Assembly: GCA_015059435.1 (NCBI GenBank)
Contig: SVAJ01000002.1
Span: 62,001 to 126,000, forward strand
DNA from: Bacillota bacterium
GTDB taxonomy: Bacteria > Bacillota_I > Bacilli_A > RF39 > UBA660
Direction: 5' to 3'
Length of the DNA: 64,000 bases
The stretch's first letter is position 1; every line of letters starts with the position of its first letter. This document shows positions 51,843-59,720 of this stretch, piece by piece. Under the pieces are notes generated by a model. That model searched no databases. It was not told the origin of the DNA and saw nothing but the letters and a program-made list of their open reading frames with translations. The position numbers and the translations under genes were made by a program.

Positions 51843-52211
51843 CTATAAATTACTTATTTGTACATCAGGATAGCACCTGATTACACAAATACAATTTATT
51901 TTTATTGTTATAAAATTATTGGTAGAAGTATAGACTCCATTATTATTAGTTATTCCTCTTAGTGTACAACAATTATTATTTATATTTTCAATTCTAAAAA
52001 ATGATGTGTCACCACTATCGGTAGTAATGGTTAATAGCTCATTATTTTTATTATAGATACTTATAGGTCTAGTATTGTATATTGTATTATTTAAATTGTT
52101 ACCTAAAAATGGTCTAGAGCATGTATTATCAATTGAATTAATATTAGTTGAATTTTCTTGTAATAGGTTTATTAATCTTAGCAAATTTTTGATACAACGA
52201 TTTTCTTTCAT
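51843..52211 (-). CDS. CotY/CotZ-like spore coat protein, paralogue
   Basis: A 122-residue relative of the next gene: IKNLLRLINLLQ at the start, RPFLGNNLNN, NTRPISIY, NNNCCTLRGI and NFITIKINCICVIRCYPD. It keeps the C-terminal Cys motif but has fewer Cys and more Asn. The ATG at 52211 follows AAGAGGTGGAT; the open frame extends 48 bases upstream without an SD. Together these genes form a divergent pair with the WXG100 operon. Confidence 0.75.
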   Translation of the reverse strand: MKENRCIKNLLRLINLLQENSTNINSIDNTCSRPFLGNNLNNTIYNTRPISIYNKNNELLTITTDSGDTSFFRIENINNNCCTLRGITNNNGVYTSTNNFITIKINCICVIRCYPDVQISNL

Positions 52212-52348
52212 ATTATCCACCTCTTTATCTTTATCTAATACATAATATTCATCAATCATGGAAATGTGTTTACTTTTGCCTATATAATTTTATGTTGAAA
52301 TACATAAAATATGTCTATGTTCTTTACATTTTTAAACTGTAAATTTAT

Positions 52349-52377
52349 TGACTAATAGTGTAATTAATATTATAATT
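52349..52377 (+). promoter_or_regulatory. Promoter of the WXG100 operon
   Basis: TTGACT (52349-52354), a 17-base spacer and TATAAT (52372-52377). Transcription should start near 52384, at the foot of the hairpin that follows. Confidence 0.82.
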
Positions 52378-52383
52378 TATTTA

Positions 52384-52417
52384 TAAGAATATGAAGGTAC
52401 GGTTGTAGATATTCTTA
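52384..52417 (+). promoter_or_regulatory. Leader hairpin of the WXG100 operon
   Basis: TAAGAATAT (52384-52392) pairs perfectly with ATATTCTTA (52409-52417) around a 16-base loop that includes GGTACGG. It sits exactly at the predicted 5' end of the transcript and 14 bases before GGAGGTG. It could stabilise the mRNA; a ligand or protein site is possible. Confidence 0.6.
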
Positions 52418-52439
52418 ATATTCGAATGGAGGTGAAAGA

Positions 52440-52733
52440 ATGGGAGAAATAATTAAGGTTGATTCTGCATCACTAGAAGAATTTAAAGCTAGTTTTGCAC
52501 AAGCAGGAGAAGAATATAAAGCTAATTTAGCAAGATTAACTAATTTCATAACTGAAATCACAAGAGGTGATATTCAAGGTGATCCTGCAAATGATATATT
52601 AAATAAATTTGAAGAAAAACGTGCAACTTTCAACAATATTGCAAGTTTAATAGATGATGGTGAAGATTATCTTGGAATTAAAGGTAAAAAATTCGAAACA
52701 ACATTATCTGAAATTCAAAGTAGTGTTAAATAG
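52440..52733 (+). CDS. WXG100-like helical-hairpin protein 1
   Basis: A 97-residue two-helix protein in the size range of ESX/WXG100 proteins. The turn region reads RGDIQGDPANDILNKF, without the usual Trp. The helices (residues about 8-45 and 55-95) are amphipathic. GGAGGTG precedes the ATG. It is the first gene of an operon with four to five others and has the strongest SD. It may be secreted as a heterodimer with the next protein. Confidence 0.75.
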   Translation: MGEIIKVDSASLEEFKASFAQAGEEYKANLARLTNFITEITRGDIQGDPANDILNKFEEKRATFNNIASLIDDGEDYLGIKGKKFETTLSEIQSSVK

Positions 52734-52750
52734 TAAGGGAGGAATAATTG

Positions 52751-53029
52751 ATGGCAAATATTATTATAAATACATCTGCAGCTAGAGATGATGCTTCTCA
52801 AATTTTAAATATCATCAATACTATTACTGAAGATATGGCAACTTTAGAAGCAAGTATCAAAAAACATATTCCTGAAAATATTCAAACTAAATGGTCTGAA
52901 TCATTAAGAGATAATTGGGAAAAATATTATAATAGTTCAATTCCAGCTGCAATGGAAGAAATGAAATTAAGTGCTAGTAACTTACAAACTGCTGTTGCTG
53001 AAGCAGAAAAATATAGTACTGAAGGATAA
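52751..53029 (+). CDS. WXG100 family protein 2
   Basis: A 92-residue two-helix protein. The turn between helices is TKWSESLRDNWEKYY, with Trp in the place of the WXG Trp, followed by Ser-Glu in place of x-Gly. The C-terminal end AVAEAEKYSTEG could carry a YxxxD/E-like export signal in the form Y-S-T-E. ATG 52751 follows GGGAGG. It lies 17 bases after the first WXG100-like gene. Confidence 0.8.
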   Translation: MANIIINTSAARDDASQILNIINTITEDMATLEASIKKHIPENIQTKWSESLRDNWEKYYNSSIPAAMEEMKLSASNLQTAVAEAEKYSTEG

Positions 53030-53125
53030 TAATTACGTTGCATTTTATAATGCAATGTATAGTAAATGGAAAAAGCATTAGTTTTTTTCTATTTACTATA
53101 CATATTAGTAGAAAGGGTTGATATT

Positions 53126-53467
53126 ATGTTTGGAGAAATAAATTATGCTGATGAAGAAAAGTGTAGATTAAAGAATAATTTAAAAACACAGGCTAAGCAT
53201 ATAAAAAATTTAGCAGCACATTTTGAAGGGTATATACCTAATATACGAAGAGCTAGAGTACATTGTACTACTGAATATTATGATACTGAAAATAAAAAAG
53301 GTAGTATGGAAGATCGTCTTATTAAAAGAGAACAAAAAATCTCAGCAATTGCTGCAGATCTTAGAGCAGTTGCAGATAAGATAAATGCTGAAGCTGACTC
53401 AGTTGATGTTTCTTCTGTTACATATAGTAACTGGTGTAGAAGAAATGGAATTTGGATTGTTAATTAA
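53126..53467 (+). CDS. Helical protein of the WXG100 operon
   Basis: A 113-residue protein starting at ATG 53126 (AAAGGG upstream). It is helical with two Cys (DEEKCRLKNN and VHCTTEYYD) and a Trp-rich end (SNWCRRNGIWIVN). A hairpin (TTTACTATACAT-type repeats at 53055-53105) in the 96-base gap before it may reduce read-through. It may be a further secreted helix protein or a chaperone. No family is recognised. Confidence 0.6.
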   Translation: MFGEINYADEEKCRLKNNLKTQAKHIKNLAAHFEGYIPNIRRARVHCTTEYYDTENKKGSMEDRLIKREQKISAIAADLRAVADKINAEADSVDVSSVTYSNWCRRNGIWIVN

Positions 53468-53497
53468 CTTTTTTAATATTTATAGGAGGATGTACAT

Positions 53498-55291
53498 ATG
53501 GCTATATTAAAATTAAATGTATTAGAAGTAGAACAAGCAATTGTAGAGTTGGAAAAACCAAGTGAAACTTCATTATTGTCTGGTGATTACCTAAAAGATA
53601 TTATTTCTAATCTAGAAGCTTCTTCTTCACCTAATAAAAGTGTTTATGTTAGTGAACTTCAAAGTATATGTAAACGATTTGATACTCAAGCGGATAGATA
53701 TCAGAAAAATATTGCTGAATTAAAGAATGCACTTCAAGAAGCTAAAAATTTCTCAAAAGATGATTATACTCATGAATATGTGCAAGCACCTTTTTATACT
53801 GAACAAGTTGGTGAACCTACGGGTGATGGGCAATATCATTATATAACAACAGGTGGAGAAATAGTAAAAGATGTTTGGACTAGAAATCCTAAGAGTAAAA
53901 AGAAGAAGAAAGTTACTAAACAGAAAAGTAAGACAAAATTAGAAAAAGCTAGAAAAGCATATAATAAAATTGTTAAAATTAGAAACAAGGCTGAATCTTT
54001 ATATCAGAAAATTACAAATGCTAAAACAAAAGCTGAAGCTGATAAGTATTATGCACAATTACTTGCTTTATATCCTAAGTATGAGAAAAATGCTAAAATT
54101 TTCAATGACTATGATAAAGTAAATGAAGCTAGTTTCAATAAGGATATGGCACGATTACATAACATGACTGTTGCAGCAAAAAAATTTAAAGATAGTAAGA
54201 ATTGGAATCAATCTGATGGCAAGGGCGATTCTGGTGGTAATGGTGATGGAAACAAAGGCAATAACGGTTCTGACAGTGGTAAAGGTGGTAAGAAAGATTC
54301 TAGTACTGAAACTAAATCTAATGATGTAAAAAAATCTACCGCTAAAAAGACTAGTTCAGCTAAAAAGAATATTTCTAAGTTGGATAAGTCTACTAAGAAA
54401 CAACAAAAGCAAATTAAGAAGTTGAAAAAACAGAATAAGGAATTAAAAAAACAACTTACTGAGGCTTCAGCTACTACTGTTGCTGTTAAACAACATCAAC
54501 AGGCTCAAAGAATGAAAGATATAAGCGAATTGAAAGATTCTTATGATAAGAAAATAAGTGATTTAAAAGCTGATTTAACTAAGGAAAATGCTCAAAATGC
54601 TGCTGCTCAAAAAGAATATGAAGCAACTATTGCTGATAAAAATCAACAAATAGAAAATTTAAGTAATCAAATAGAGGATATGAAGAAACAAACTACTTCT
54701 ACTAGTGAAGCAGTTGTGGAACAACCAACTTCTAGTTCTAATAATACTAGTAGTAGTCAAAGTTATCCAGATCCTATGGAAGTTCAAAATGATAATAGCT
54801 CTTCTGGTTCTGTTGTTGCAGATAATTCATCAAGTTCAACTGAATCAAATGTTTCTGTTGGTCCTAGTGAATCTAGTGCTGATACTAGTGTTAGTGTTGA
54901 ACCTGAAACTGCTGAAGTTGAAACTCCTAGTGTAGAAGATGATAGTACTGTTGTAATTGATGATAGTACAACTACAACAACAAGTTCAAGTAGTTCTAAA
55001 TCAAGTGGTGGAAGTATAATTCCAGGTGTACTTGGTGTAGCTGCTGCAGGAGCTGCAACTGTTGCAGGTGTTAGATATATTAAGAATAAAGATAAAGATA
55101 ATTATTCAGTGGATGAATATGATGAGGATGATGATGATGACGATGATTATTCATATTCAGCTAAGAAAAATGATGAACCTGTAGATAAGTATAAAGCGGG
55201 TGGAAATACTAATAATTTAAATTTAGATGATGTAGATGACATAAAAATAGAAGATGATTTTGATGATGATTTTGATCAAGAATTAGAATAG
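53498..55291 (+). CDS. Long coiled-coil, Ser-rich, single-span membrane protein of the WXG100 operon
   Basis: A 597-residue protein. Residues 1-90 form helices like a WXG100 unit. Then comes a Tyr-rich segment with QVGEPTGDGQYHYITTGGE, basic KKKKKVTK helices, a Gly/Asn/Asp-rich linker near 245-260, a Lys-rich coiled coil (about 285-400), a Ser/Thr-rich stretch (to about 500), one membrane helix (GGSIIPGVLGVAAAGAATVA, about 506-526), and a tail with a DEDDDDDDD run ending in DDFDQELE. There is no N-terminal signal peptide, so export of the large N-terminal part would need a dedicated machine. The layout suggests an exported stalk held by its C-terminus. GGAGG precedes the ATG. Confidence 0.7.
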   Translation: MAILKLNVLEVEQAIVELEKPSETSLLSGDYLKDIISNLEASSSPNKSVYVSELQSICKRFDTQADRYQKNIAELKNALQEAKNFSKDDYTHEYVQAPFYTEQVGEPTGDGQYHYITTGGEIVKDVWTRNPKSKKKKKVTKQKSKTKLEKARKAYNKIVKIRNKAESLYQKITNAKTKAEADKYYAQLLALYPKYEKNAKIFNDYDKVNEASFNKDMARLHNMTVAAKKFKDSKNWNQSDGKGDSGGNGDGNKGNNGSDSGKGGKKDSSTETKSNDVKKSTAKKTSSAKKNISKLDKSTKKQQKQIKKLKKQNKELKKQLTEASATTVAVKQHQQAQRMKDISELKDSYDKKISDLKADLTKENAQNAAAQKEYEATIADKNQQIENLSNQIEDMKKQTTSTSEAVVEQPTSSSNNTSSSQSYPDPMEVQNDNSSSGSVVADNSSSSTESNVSVGPSESSADTSVSVEPETAEVETPSVEDDSTVVIDDSTTTTTSSSSSKSSGGSIIPGVLGVAAAGAATVAGVRYIKNKDKDNYSVDEYDEDDDDDDDYSYSAKKNDEPVDKYKAGGNTNNLNLDDVDDIKIEDDFDDDFDQELE

Positions 55292-55306
55292 AAGGGAGAG
55301 TTATAA

Positions 55307-55702
55307 ATGGATTTTAAAATGTCTGTAGATTATTTACCTATTGGTTCAATTGTAAGATTAACTGAAGGACAAAAAGTAATGATAAATGGTTATTTTGTTA
55401 CTGATGATGAGGACATTAATGATATTTATGATTATTGTGGGTGTGCATATCCAGAAGGTTATGATGATTTAGAAGAAATGTATTTATTTGATGAAGATAA
55501 AATTGAAGATGTTATTTTCATTGGATATGAAGATGATGAAGGAAAGAAATTCAGAACTCAATTAGCAACAGATATAGATGAAGCTTATGAGGGTATTGAA
55601 ATAGATGATCTTGGTTCTTTTAATTCTTTATCTACTGTTAGTGGAATAGAAGAGTCCAAAAATACTAGTGTTAATGTTACTGAAGAAATTGAAAGATTAT
55701 AA
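55307..55702 (+). CDS. DUF4176-like protein of the WXG100 operon
   Basis: A 131-residue protein whose first 90 residues fit DUF4176: DYLPIGSIVRLTEGQKVMIN, YDYCGCAYPEGYDD and EDKIEDVIFIGYEDDEGKKF. DUF4176 genes are found inside type VII secretion loci of Listeria, streptococci and bacilli, with unknown role. It starts 15 bases after the long coiled-coil gene and ends before a poly-T hairpin at about 55690-55720. It is the main independent evidence that the whole block belongs to a type VII-like system. Confidence 0.8.
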   Translation: MDFKMSVDYLPIGSIVRLTEGQKVMINGYFVTDDEDINDIYDYCGCAYPEGYDDLEEMYLFDEDKIEDVIFIGYEDDEGKKFRTQLATDIDEAYEGIEIDDLGSFNSLSTVSGIEESKNTSVNVTEEIERL

Positions 55703-55749
55703 TCTTTCTTTTTTTTTTATTATATAGTATAATTGTATTGGTGATAAGA

Positions 55750-56055
55750 ATGGAATATTTTATAATAATAGTTGTACTATTAATAGTTTTATTAGCAATC
55801 TTAAAAGCAAATAAGAAAGAAGCAAAAATTAATTTTAATAAATTAGTTGAGTTACTTGGAGGTAAAGATAATATTATTGATACAGAAATTAATTTATCTA
55901 GATTTAAGGTAACTTTAAAAGATGTTAGTAAAGCTAATAAAGAAGGAATACAAAAACTTGGAGCTAAAGGAATAGTAGAAATTGATAATCAATTAAAAAT
56001 AATATTAGGTCCAGGATCTAAACAATTAAAGAAATATATTGATGAGTTAAAATAA
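55750..56055 (+). CDS. Membrane-anchored PTS EIIB-like domain without the phosphorylated Cys
   Basis: A 101-residue protein: one N-terminal membrane helix (about 3-20) and a glucose-type EIIB fold, with KLVELLGGKDNIIDTEINLS, RFKVTLKDVSKANKEGIQKL, GAKGIVEIDNQLKIILGPGS in order. In working EIIB domains the second strand has Asp-Ala-Cys-x-Thr-Arg-Leu-Arg; here that site is Glu-Ile-Asn-Leu-Ser-Arg-Phe-Lys with no Cys, so phosphate transfer is not possible. A sensory or structural role is likelier. No PTS transporter gene lies nearby. ATG 55750 follows GGTGAT. Confidence 0.75.
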   Translation: MEYFIIIVVLLIVLLAILKANKKEAKINFNKLVELLGGKDNIIDTEINLSRFKVTLKDVSKANKEGIQKLGAKGIVEIDNQLKIILGPGSKQLKKYIDELK

Positions 56056-56149
56056 TGAGTATGTCATTATTTTTTCTTTTTAGATAAAATTCTACAAAAT
56101 AAGACAATATTCGACAAAGAGTATATGTAATATGAGTATAGGTGATTTT

Positions 56150-57370
56150 ATGTATATAATTAATGAACTTATACTTGGAACTATACTTACTTTATTTCCG
56201 CTTACTATTTATACTATTTATATATCATATTTAAATACTTTCTATAAAAAAGAAAAGAATATATATTTAGATTTTGTATTATTTTCTTCTTTAATATTAG
56301 TTATTAAATATTTAGATAGTAGTGTTGTATTAATATTTATGATAAATATTCCATTATTAGTTTCTTATTTAAAGAATAGAGATAGTACTATTATACTTCT
56401 TTCAATTATTATCTCTTTTTATATAAGTAAAGTTTTATCTATTAGTGTTTTTTATTTTGTATTTGAATATTTAGTATATTACGGTTTATTTAAAATTATT
56501 AAAAATAATAATAGATTTATGGATGTGTTTATTAGTATTAAGTGTTTTATAGTATCGATTGAATCTATATTATTACTTAATTTAAATTATAATAATGTAT
56601 TTAGTTTTCTTTATTTTATATTATTAATAATATCTTTTATTATAATTACTTATCTTATATTAAATTTAATTATAAAAGCAGATAGTTTTGTAGAAGTTAA
56701 GAATGTTAAGATGGAGTTAGATAAAGAGAAAGAATTAAAGTTAGCTTTATTTAAACTTACTCATGAAATAAAAAATCCTATAGCTGTTTGTAGGGGGTAT
56801 TTGGAAATGATGAATTATAAAGATATAAAGAGGGTAGAAAAATATTTTAATATTATTAGTAGTGAATTAAATAGAACATTGCTTATTATTAATGATTTTT
56901 CTGATTATGGTAAGTTAAAAATAGAAAAAGATTTTGTTGATCTAAGCATTTTATTAGAAGAAATATATAATACTTTAAATCCTTTATTTAAGAAAAAAGA
57001 TGTTGATGTAGAGTTTAGATATGATGAAGAGATTTATATAGATGTTGACTATAATCGATTTAAACAAGTTTTAATTAATATTTTAAAGAATTCTATTGAA
57101 GCTAAAAAGGATAATGAGAAATTGTTTTTAAAGTTAGACGTTAAGGTTTATAAGAACCATATTAGTATTCGTATTAGGGATACGGGTATAGGAATGGATT
57201 CTTTAACTTTATCTCGAATGTGTGATATATTCTATACTACTAAAGATAATGGTACAGGTCTTGGTGTGGCATTATCTAAGGAGATTATTAAATTGCATGG
57301 TGGTAGTATTTTATATAAATCTAAGTTAGGTAAGGGTACTACTGTATTAATAAAACTTCCTGTGAACTAA
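56150..57370 (+). CDS. Orphan membrane histidine kinase (KinB-like layout)
   Basis: A 406-residue kinase. About six hydrophobic helices cover residues 1-185; a dimerisation/phosphorylation helix carries LTHEIKNPIAVCRGYLE (His near 207); the ATPase domain has an N box (NILKNSIEA), G1 IRDTGIGMD, F box and G2 GTGLGVALSK. No response regulator follows. The multispan, short-linker form resembles KinB, a sporulation kinase, which fits the coat genes around it, but kinases for other signals share this layout. ATG 56150 follows AGGTGAT and is preferred to 56132. Confidence 0.85.
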   Translation: MYIINELILGTILTLFPLTIYTIYISYLNTFYKKEKNIYLDFVLFSSLILVIKYLDSSVVLIFMINIPLLVSYLKNRDSTIILLSIIISFYISKVLSISVFYFVFEYLVYYGLFKIIKNNNRFMDVFISIKCFIVSIESILLLNLNYNNVFSFLYFILLIISFIIITYLILNLIIKADSFVEVKNVKMELDKEKELKLALFKLTHEIKNPIAVCRGYLEMMNYKDIKRVEKYFNIISSELNRTLLIINDFSDYGKLKIEKDFVDLSILLEEIYNTLNPLFKKKDVDVEFRYDEEIYIDVDYNRFKQVLINILKNSIEAKKDNEKLFLKLDVKVYKNHISIRIRDTGIGMDSLTLSRMCDIFYTTKDNGTGLGVALSKEIIKLHGGSILYKSKLGKGTTVLIKLPVN

Positions 57371-57395
57371 AAAAAGTCCTAAGACTTTTAATAGT
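57371..57395. terminator. Shared terminator after the histidine kinase gene
   Basis: AAAAGTC, loop CTAA, GACTTTT with A and T flanks, between convergent genes. Confidence 0.75.
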
Positions 57396-57660
57396 AATAG
57401 TTATTTGTACTTACTCCATATGGAACTTGGTATATTGGTTGGTAATATGGTTGGTAGTATGGCATACAGCATCCACCATTATTTATTTGATTGTTATTGG
57501 CAATTCCATATCCTAGTGCTGTACCAGCTAGACCTCCTACTAAAAATGGTGCTAAGAAAAATCTTTCATCATTATTTGTGTATGGATAATCATATGTTGT
57601 AAAACTGTTATCAGTTCTGTATAAATTATTATTAGGTATATTATAACTGTGAGAATACAT
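57388..57660 (-). CDS. Tyr/Pro/Asn-rich coat-like protein
   Basis: A 90-residue protein. The N-terminal part is Asn/Tyr/Ser-rich; a hydrophobic Gly-rich segment (FFLAPFLVGGLAGTALGYG) is followed by MPYYQPYYQPIYQVPYG. Tyr-rich tails of this kind occur in spore coat or inner-coat proteins that can be cross-linked. The start at 57660 is set by GGGGTG spacing; the ATG six bases upstream lies too close. A sigma-K-like promoter (AC, 16 bases, CATAATATA) stands just upstream. Confidence 0.6.
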   Translation of the reverse strand: MYSHSYNIPNNNLYRTDNSFTTYDYPYTNNDERFFLAPFLVGGLAGTALGYGIANNNQINNGGCCMPYYQPYYQPIYQVPYGVSTNNYYY

Positions 57661-57680
57661 CAACATTCACCCCTTTGTTT

Positions 57681-57707
57681 TATATTATGAATAATTAATT
57701 ATTTAGT
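57681..57707 (-). promoter_or_regulatory. Putative sigma-K promoter of the coat-like gene
   Basis: On the minus strand: AC at 57707-57706, 16 bases, then CATAATATA at 57689-57681, which fits the sigma-K pattern AC-N16-CATAnnnTA. It lies about 20-45 bases before the coat-like start codon. The consensus is short, so chance matches are possible in AT-rich DNA. Confidence 0.45.
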
Positions 57708-57757
57708 TACAAAATTAATAAATAATGATATAATACAGTTGTTAGTGAGGGGATATT

Positions 57758-58471
57758 ATGGAAAGACTTCAAAAAGTTATCGCTGCTAGTGGTGTTACTT
57801 CTCGTAGAAAAGCAGAAGAATTAATAGTTAATGGAAAAGTAAGAGTTAATGGAATTATTATTAAAGAATTAGGAACTAAAGTATCTAGTAGTGATGAAAT
57901 AGAAGTAAATGGAGTACTTATTTCAAAAGAAGAAAAAGAATATTATTTATTAAATAAACCAAGAGGAGTTGTTACTACTACAAGTGATGATAAGAATAGA
58001 AGAACTGTTATTGATTTAATTGATACAGATGCTAGAATATATCCAGTAGGAAGACTTGATTATGATACAACTGGAGTATTAATATTAACTAATGATGGAG
58101 AATTTGCTAATATATTAATGCATCCTAAGAATAAGGTTGAAAAAGTATATATGGCAAAGCTTGAAGGTATTATTACTGGAGAAGCTATTAATAAGTTAAA
58201 AGATGGAGTAGTTATTGATGGCGTTAAAGTTATTCCTAGTAGGGTTAAACTTAGAAAAGTAGATCCTAGTAGTAATACATGTATTGTACAAATAATTATT
58301 CATGAAGGTAAGAATCATCAAGTTAAAAAGATGTTTAGTGAAGTAGGTTATTCTGTAGAAAAATTAAAAAGAGAAAGAGTTGCTTTCTTTACCTTAGATA
58401 AGTTAAAGTCAGGTGAGTATAGAAAACTTACTACTAAGGAAGTAGCAAAAGTATATAGTTTAGCAAAATAA
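57758..58471 (+). CDS. rluB: RsuA/RluB-family rRNA pseudouridine synthase
   Basis: A 237-residue enzyme with an N-terminal S4 RNA-binding domain (RLQKVIAASGVTSRRKAEELI in part, GKVRVNG) and a pseudouridine synthase domain: LNKPRGVVTTTSD, VGRLDYDTTGVLILTNDGE with the catalytic Asp, and HEGKNHQVKKMFSEVGY. Length and motifs fit RluB, which modifies 23S rRNA; RsuA activity cannot be excluded. GAGGGGAT precedes its ATG. A shared terminator follows. Confidence 0.9.
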   Translation: MERLQKVIAASGVTSRRKAEELIVNGKVRVNGIIIKELGTKVSSSDEIEVNGVLISKEEKEYYLLNKPRGVVTTTSDDKNRRTVIDLIDTDARIYPVGRLDYDTTGVLILTNDGEFANILMHPKNKVEKVYMAKLEGIITGEAINKLKDGVVIDGVKVIPSRVKLRKVDPSSNTCIVQIIIHEGKNHQVKKMFSEVGYSVEKLKRERVAFFTLDKLKSGEYRKLTTKEVAKVYSLAK

Positions 58472-58499
58472 AAAAGAGAAGTAATTCTCTTTTTTTTAT
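58470..58499. terminator. Shared terminator between rluB and ferredoxin genes
   Basis: AAAAGAGAA, loop GTAA, TTCTCTTTT, with A and T flanks; it overlaps the end of the minus-strand ferredoxin gene. Confidence 0.8.
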
Positions 58500-58690
58500 T
58501 CTGTTACTTCTTCAATAGCAGCTGTAGGACAAGAATCGATAGCATCTCTTACTTCTTGTTCTTTATCTTCAGCAACTTCTTCATTTTTAACTGTTGATAA
58601 TCCTTCATCATTAAGTTCAAATACATCTTCACAGATAGCTGCACATGCTCCACAACCGATGCATGCATCTTGATTAACTTTTACTTTCAT
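58496..58690 (-). CDS. [4Fe-4S] ferredoxin
   Basis: A 64-residue acidic ferredoxin with a single cluster: CIGCGAC near residues 11-17 and SCPTAAI near the C-terminus give CxxCxxC plus CP. An additional Cys (ICEDVF) is at position 21. The type is common in Bacillota (Fer). It supplies low-potential electrons. GGAGAG precedes its ATG. Confidence 0.92.
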   Translation of the reverse strand: MKVKVNQDACIGCGACAAICEDVFELNDEGLSTVKNEEVAEDKEQEVRDAIDSCPTAAIEEVTE

Positions 58691-58810
58691 TTTATAACTC
58701 TCCTTTACAAATTAATTATACAAAAGTTTACTCTTTACGTAAAGAATTATTTCTTTATCTTTCATATTTTATGTATAATATGGTAAAATTATAATAAGAA
58801 GGTGAATAGT

Positions 58811-59695
58811 ATGAGAAGTAGAATGGATCGTTACTACAATGAAGAACAAGATAAGAAATATACTAGATCTAATAAAAATCAAGAATTATATAAGAATATT
58901 GGTAGTAACACAAAATATACTAATTTTACTGATGTTACTAATGCCAATGTATTTGATATAGGTGAAGCTAGACAAAATTATCATACAAGACAAGGTTATC
59001 AACGTATGAGAGAGTATGATGAAATGATATCTACTCCAAAAGTTAAAAAAGAATTAGATGAATTTAATTATTTATATCAAGATCATGAAAATAGAGTATA
59101 CGATATTAATAGTGTATTAAAAGAAGCTAAAGAAAATAGAATAGAAAAAGATGAATTGGAAGCTAAGAGAAAATTAAAGAATACTAATTATAATATTTTA
59201 GCTAGTCTTAATCCTAAGGAGTTAGAAAAATATCGTAAAGAGAAGACTGAGAGAGCACGTCCTGATGAAGATGAATTAAGGGATTTAATAGATACAATTA
59301 CTTCTAAAACATTAGCTGGTGAATTATCTAAGGAAGCAGGTGTAGATTTACTTTCTGATTTAATGGCTACTAGTGTTATGGATAAAGTAGAAGATGATTC
59401 TGATGAAGATGATGAAATAGAAGAAAAATTATCTTTATCTAAAGAAATACTTGATAAAGATCAATTAGATAAAGTTAGTCAAATAAAAGAAGAAGAAAAA
59501 ACAGATGATGATATTATGAAAAATGCTGATAGTGATTTTTATACTAGAAGTATGGATTTATCTGGTAAAGACTTTGAAATGGATGATGAATTTTCTGATG
59601 CTAGTATGCCATTAGTAGTAAAGATATTCTTAGTACTAATCATAATTGCAGCTTTAGCGGTTACAGGATTATATGTATATAAGAAATTTATGTAA
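58811..59695 (+). CDS. Tail-anchored charged protein of unknown function
   Basis: A 294-residue protein with a long, charged and acidic cytoplasmic part, predicted to be helical in places (LDEFNYLYQDHENRVYDINS), and one C-terminal membrane helix (about 268-288) with a short YKKFM end. This tail-anchored topology is unusual for bacteria. GGTG at 58801 precedes the ATG. A terminator (AAAAAGGATATT/AATATCCTTTTT, 59695-59724) is shared with the convergent gene. Not recognised. Confidence 0.6.
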   Translation: MRSRMDRYYNEEQDKKYTRSNKNQELYKNIGSNTKYTNFTDVTNANVFDIGEARQNYHTRQGYQRMREYDEMISTPKVKKELDEFNYLYQDHENRVYDINSVLKEAKENRIEKDELEAKRKLKNTNYNILASLNPKELEKYRKEKTERARPDEDELRDLIDTITSKTLAGELSKEAGVDLLSDLMATSVMDKVEDDSDEDDEIEEKLSLSKEILDKDQLDKVSQIKEEEKTDDDIMKNADSDFYTRSMDLSGKDFEMDDEFSDASMPLVVKIFLVLIIIAALAVTGLYVYKKFM

Positions 59696-59720
59696 TAAAA
59701 AAGGATATTTAATATCCTTT

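Noticed and set aside
53066-53125. Upstream extension of the 53126 gene by 20 codons
   Set aside because: The extension is hydrophobic by chance through the T-rich hairpin region; the only SD lies before ATG 53126.
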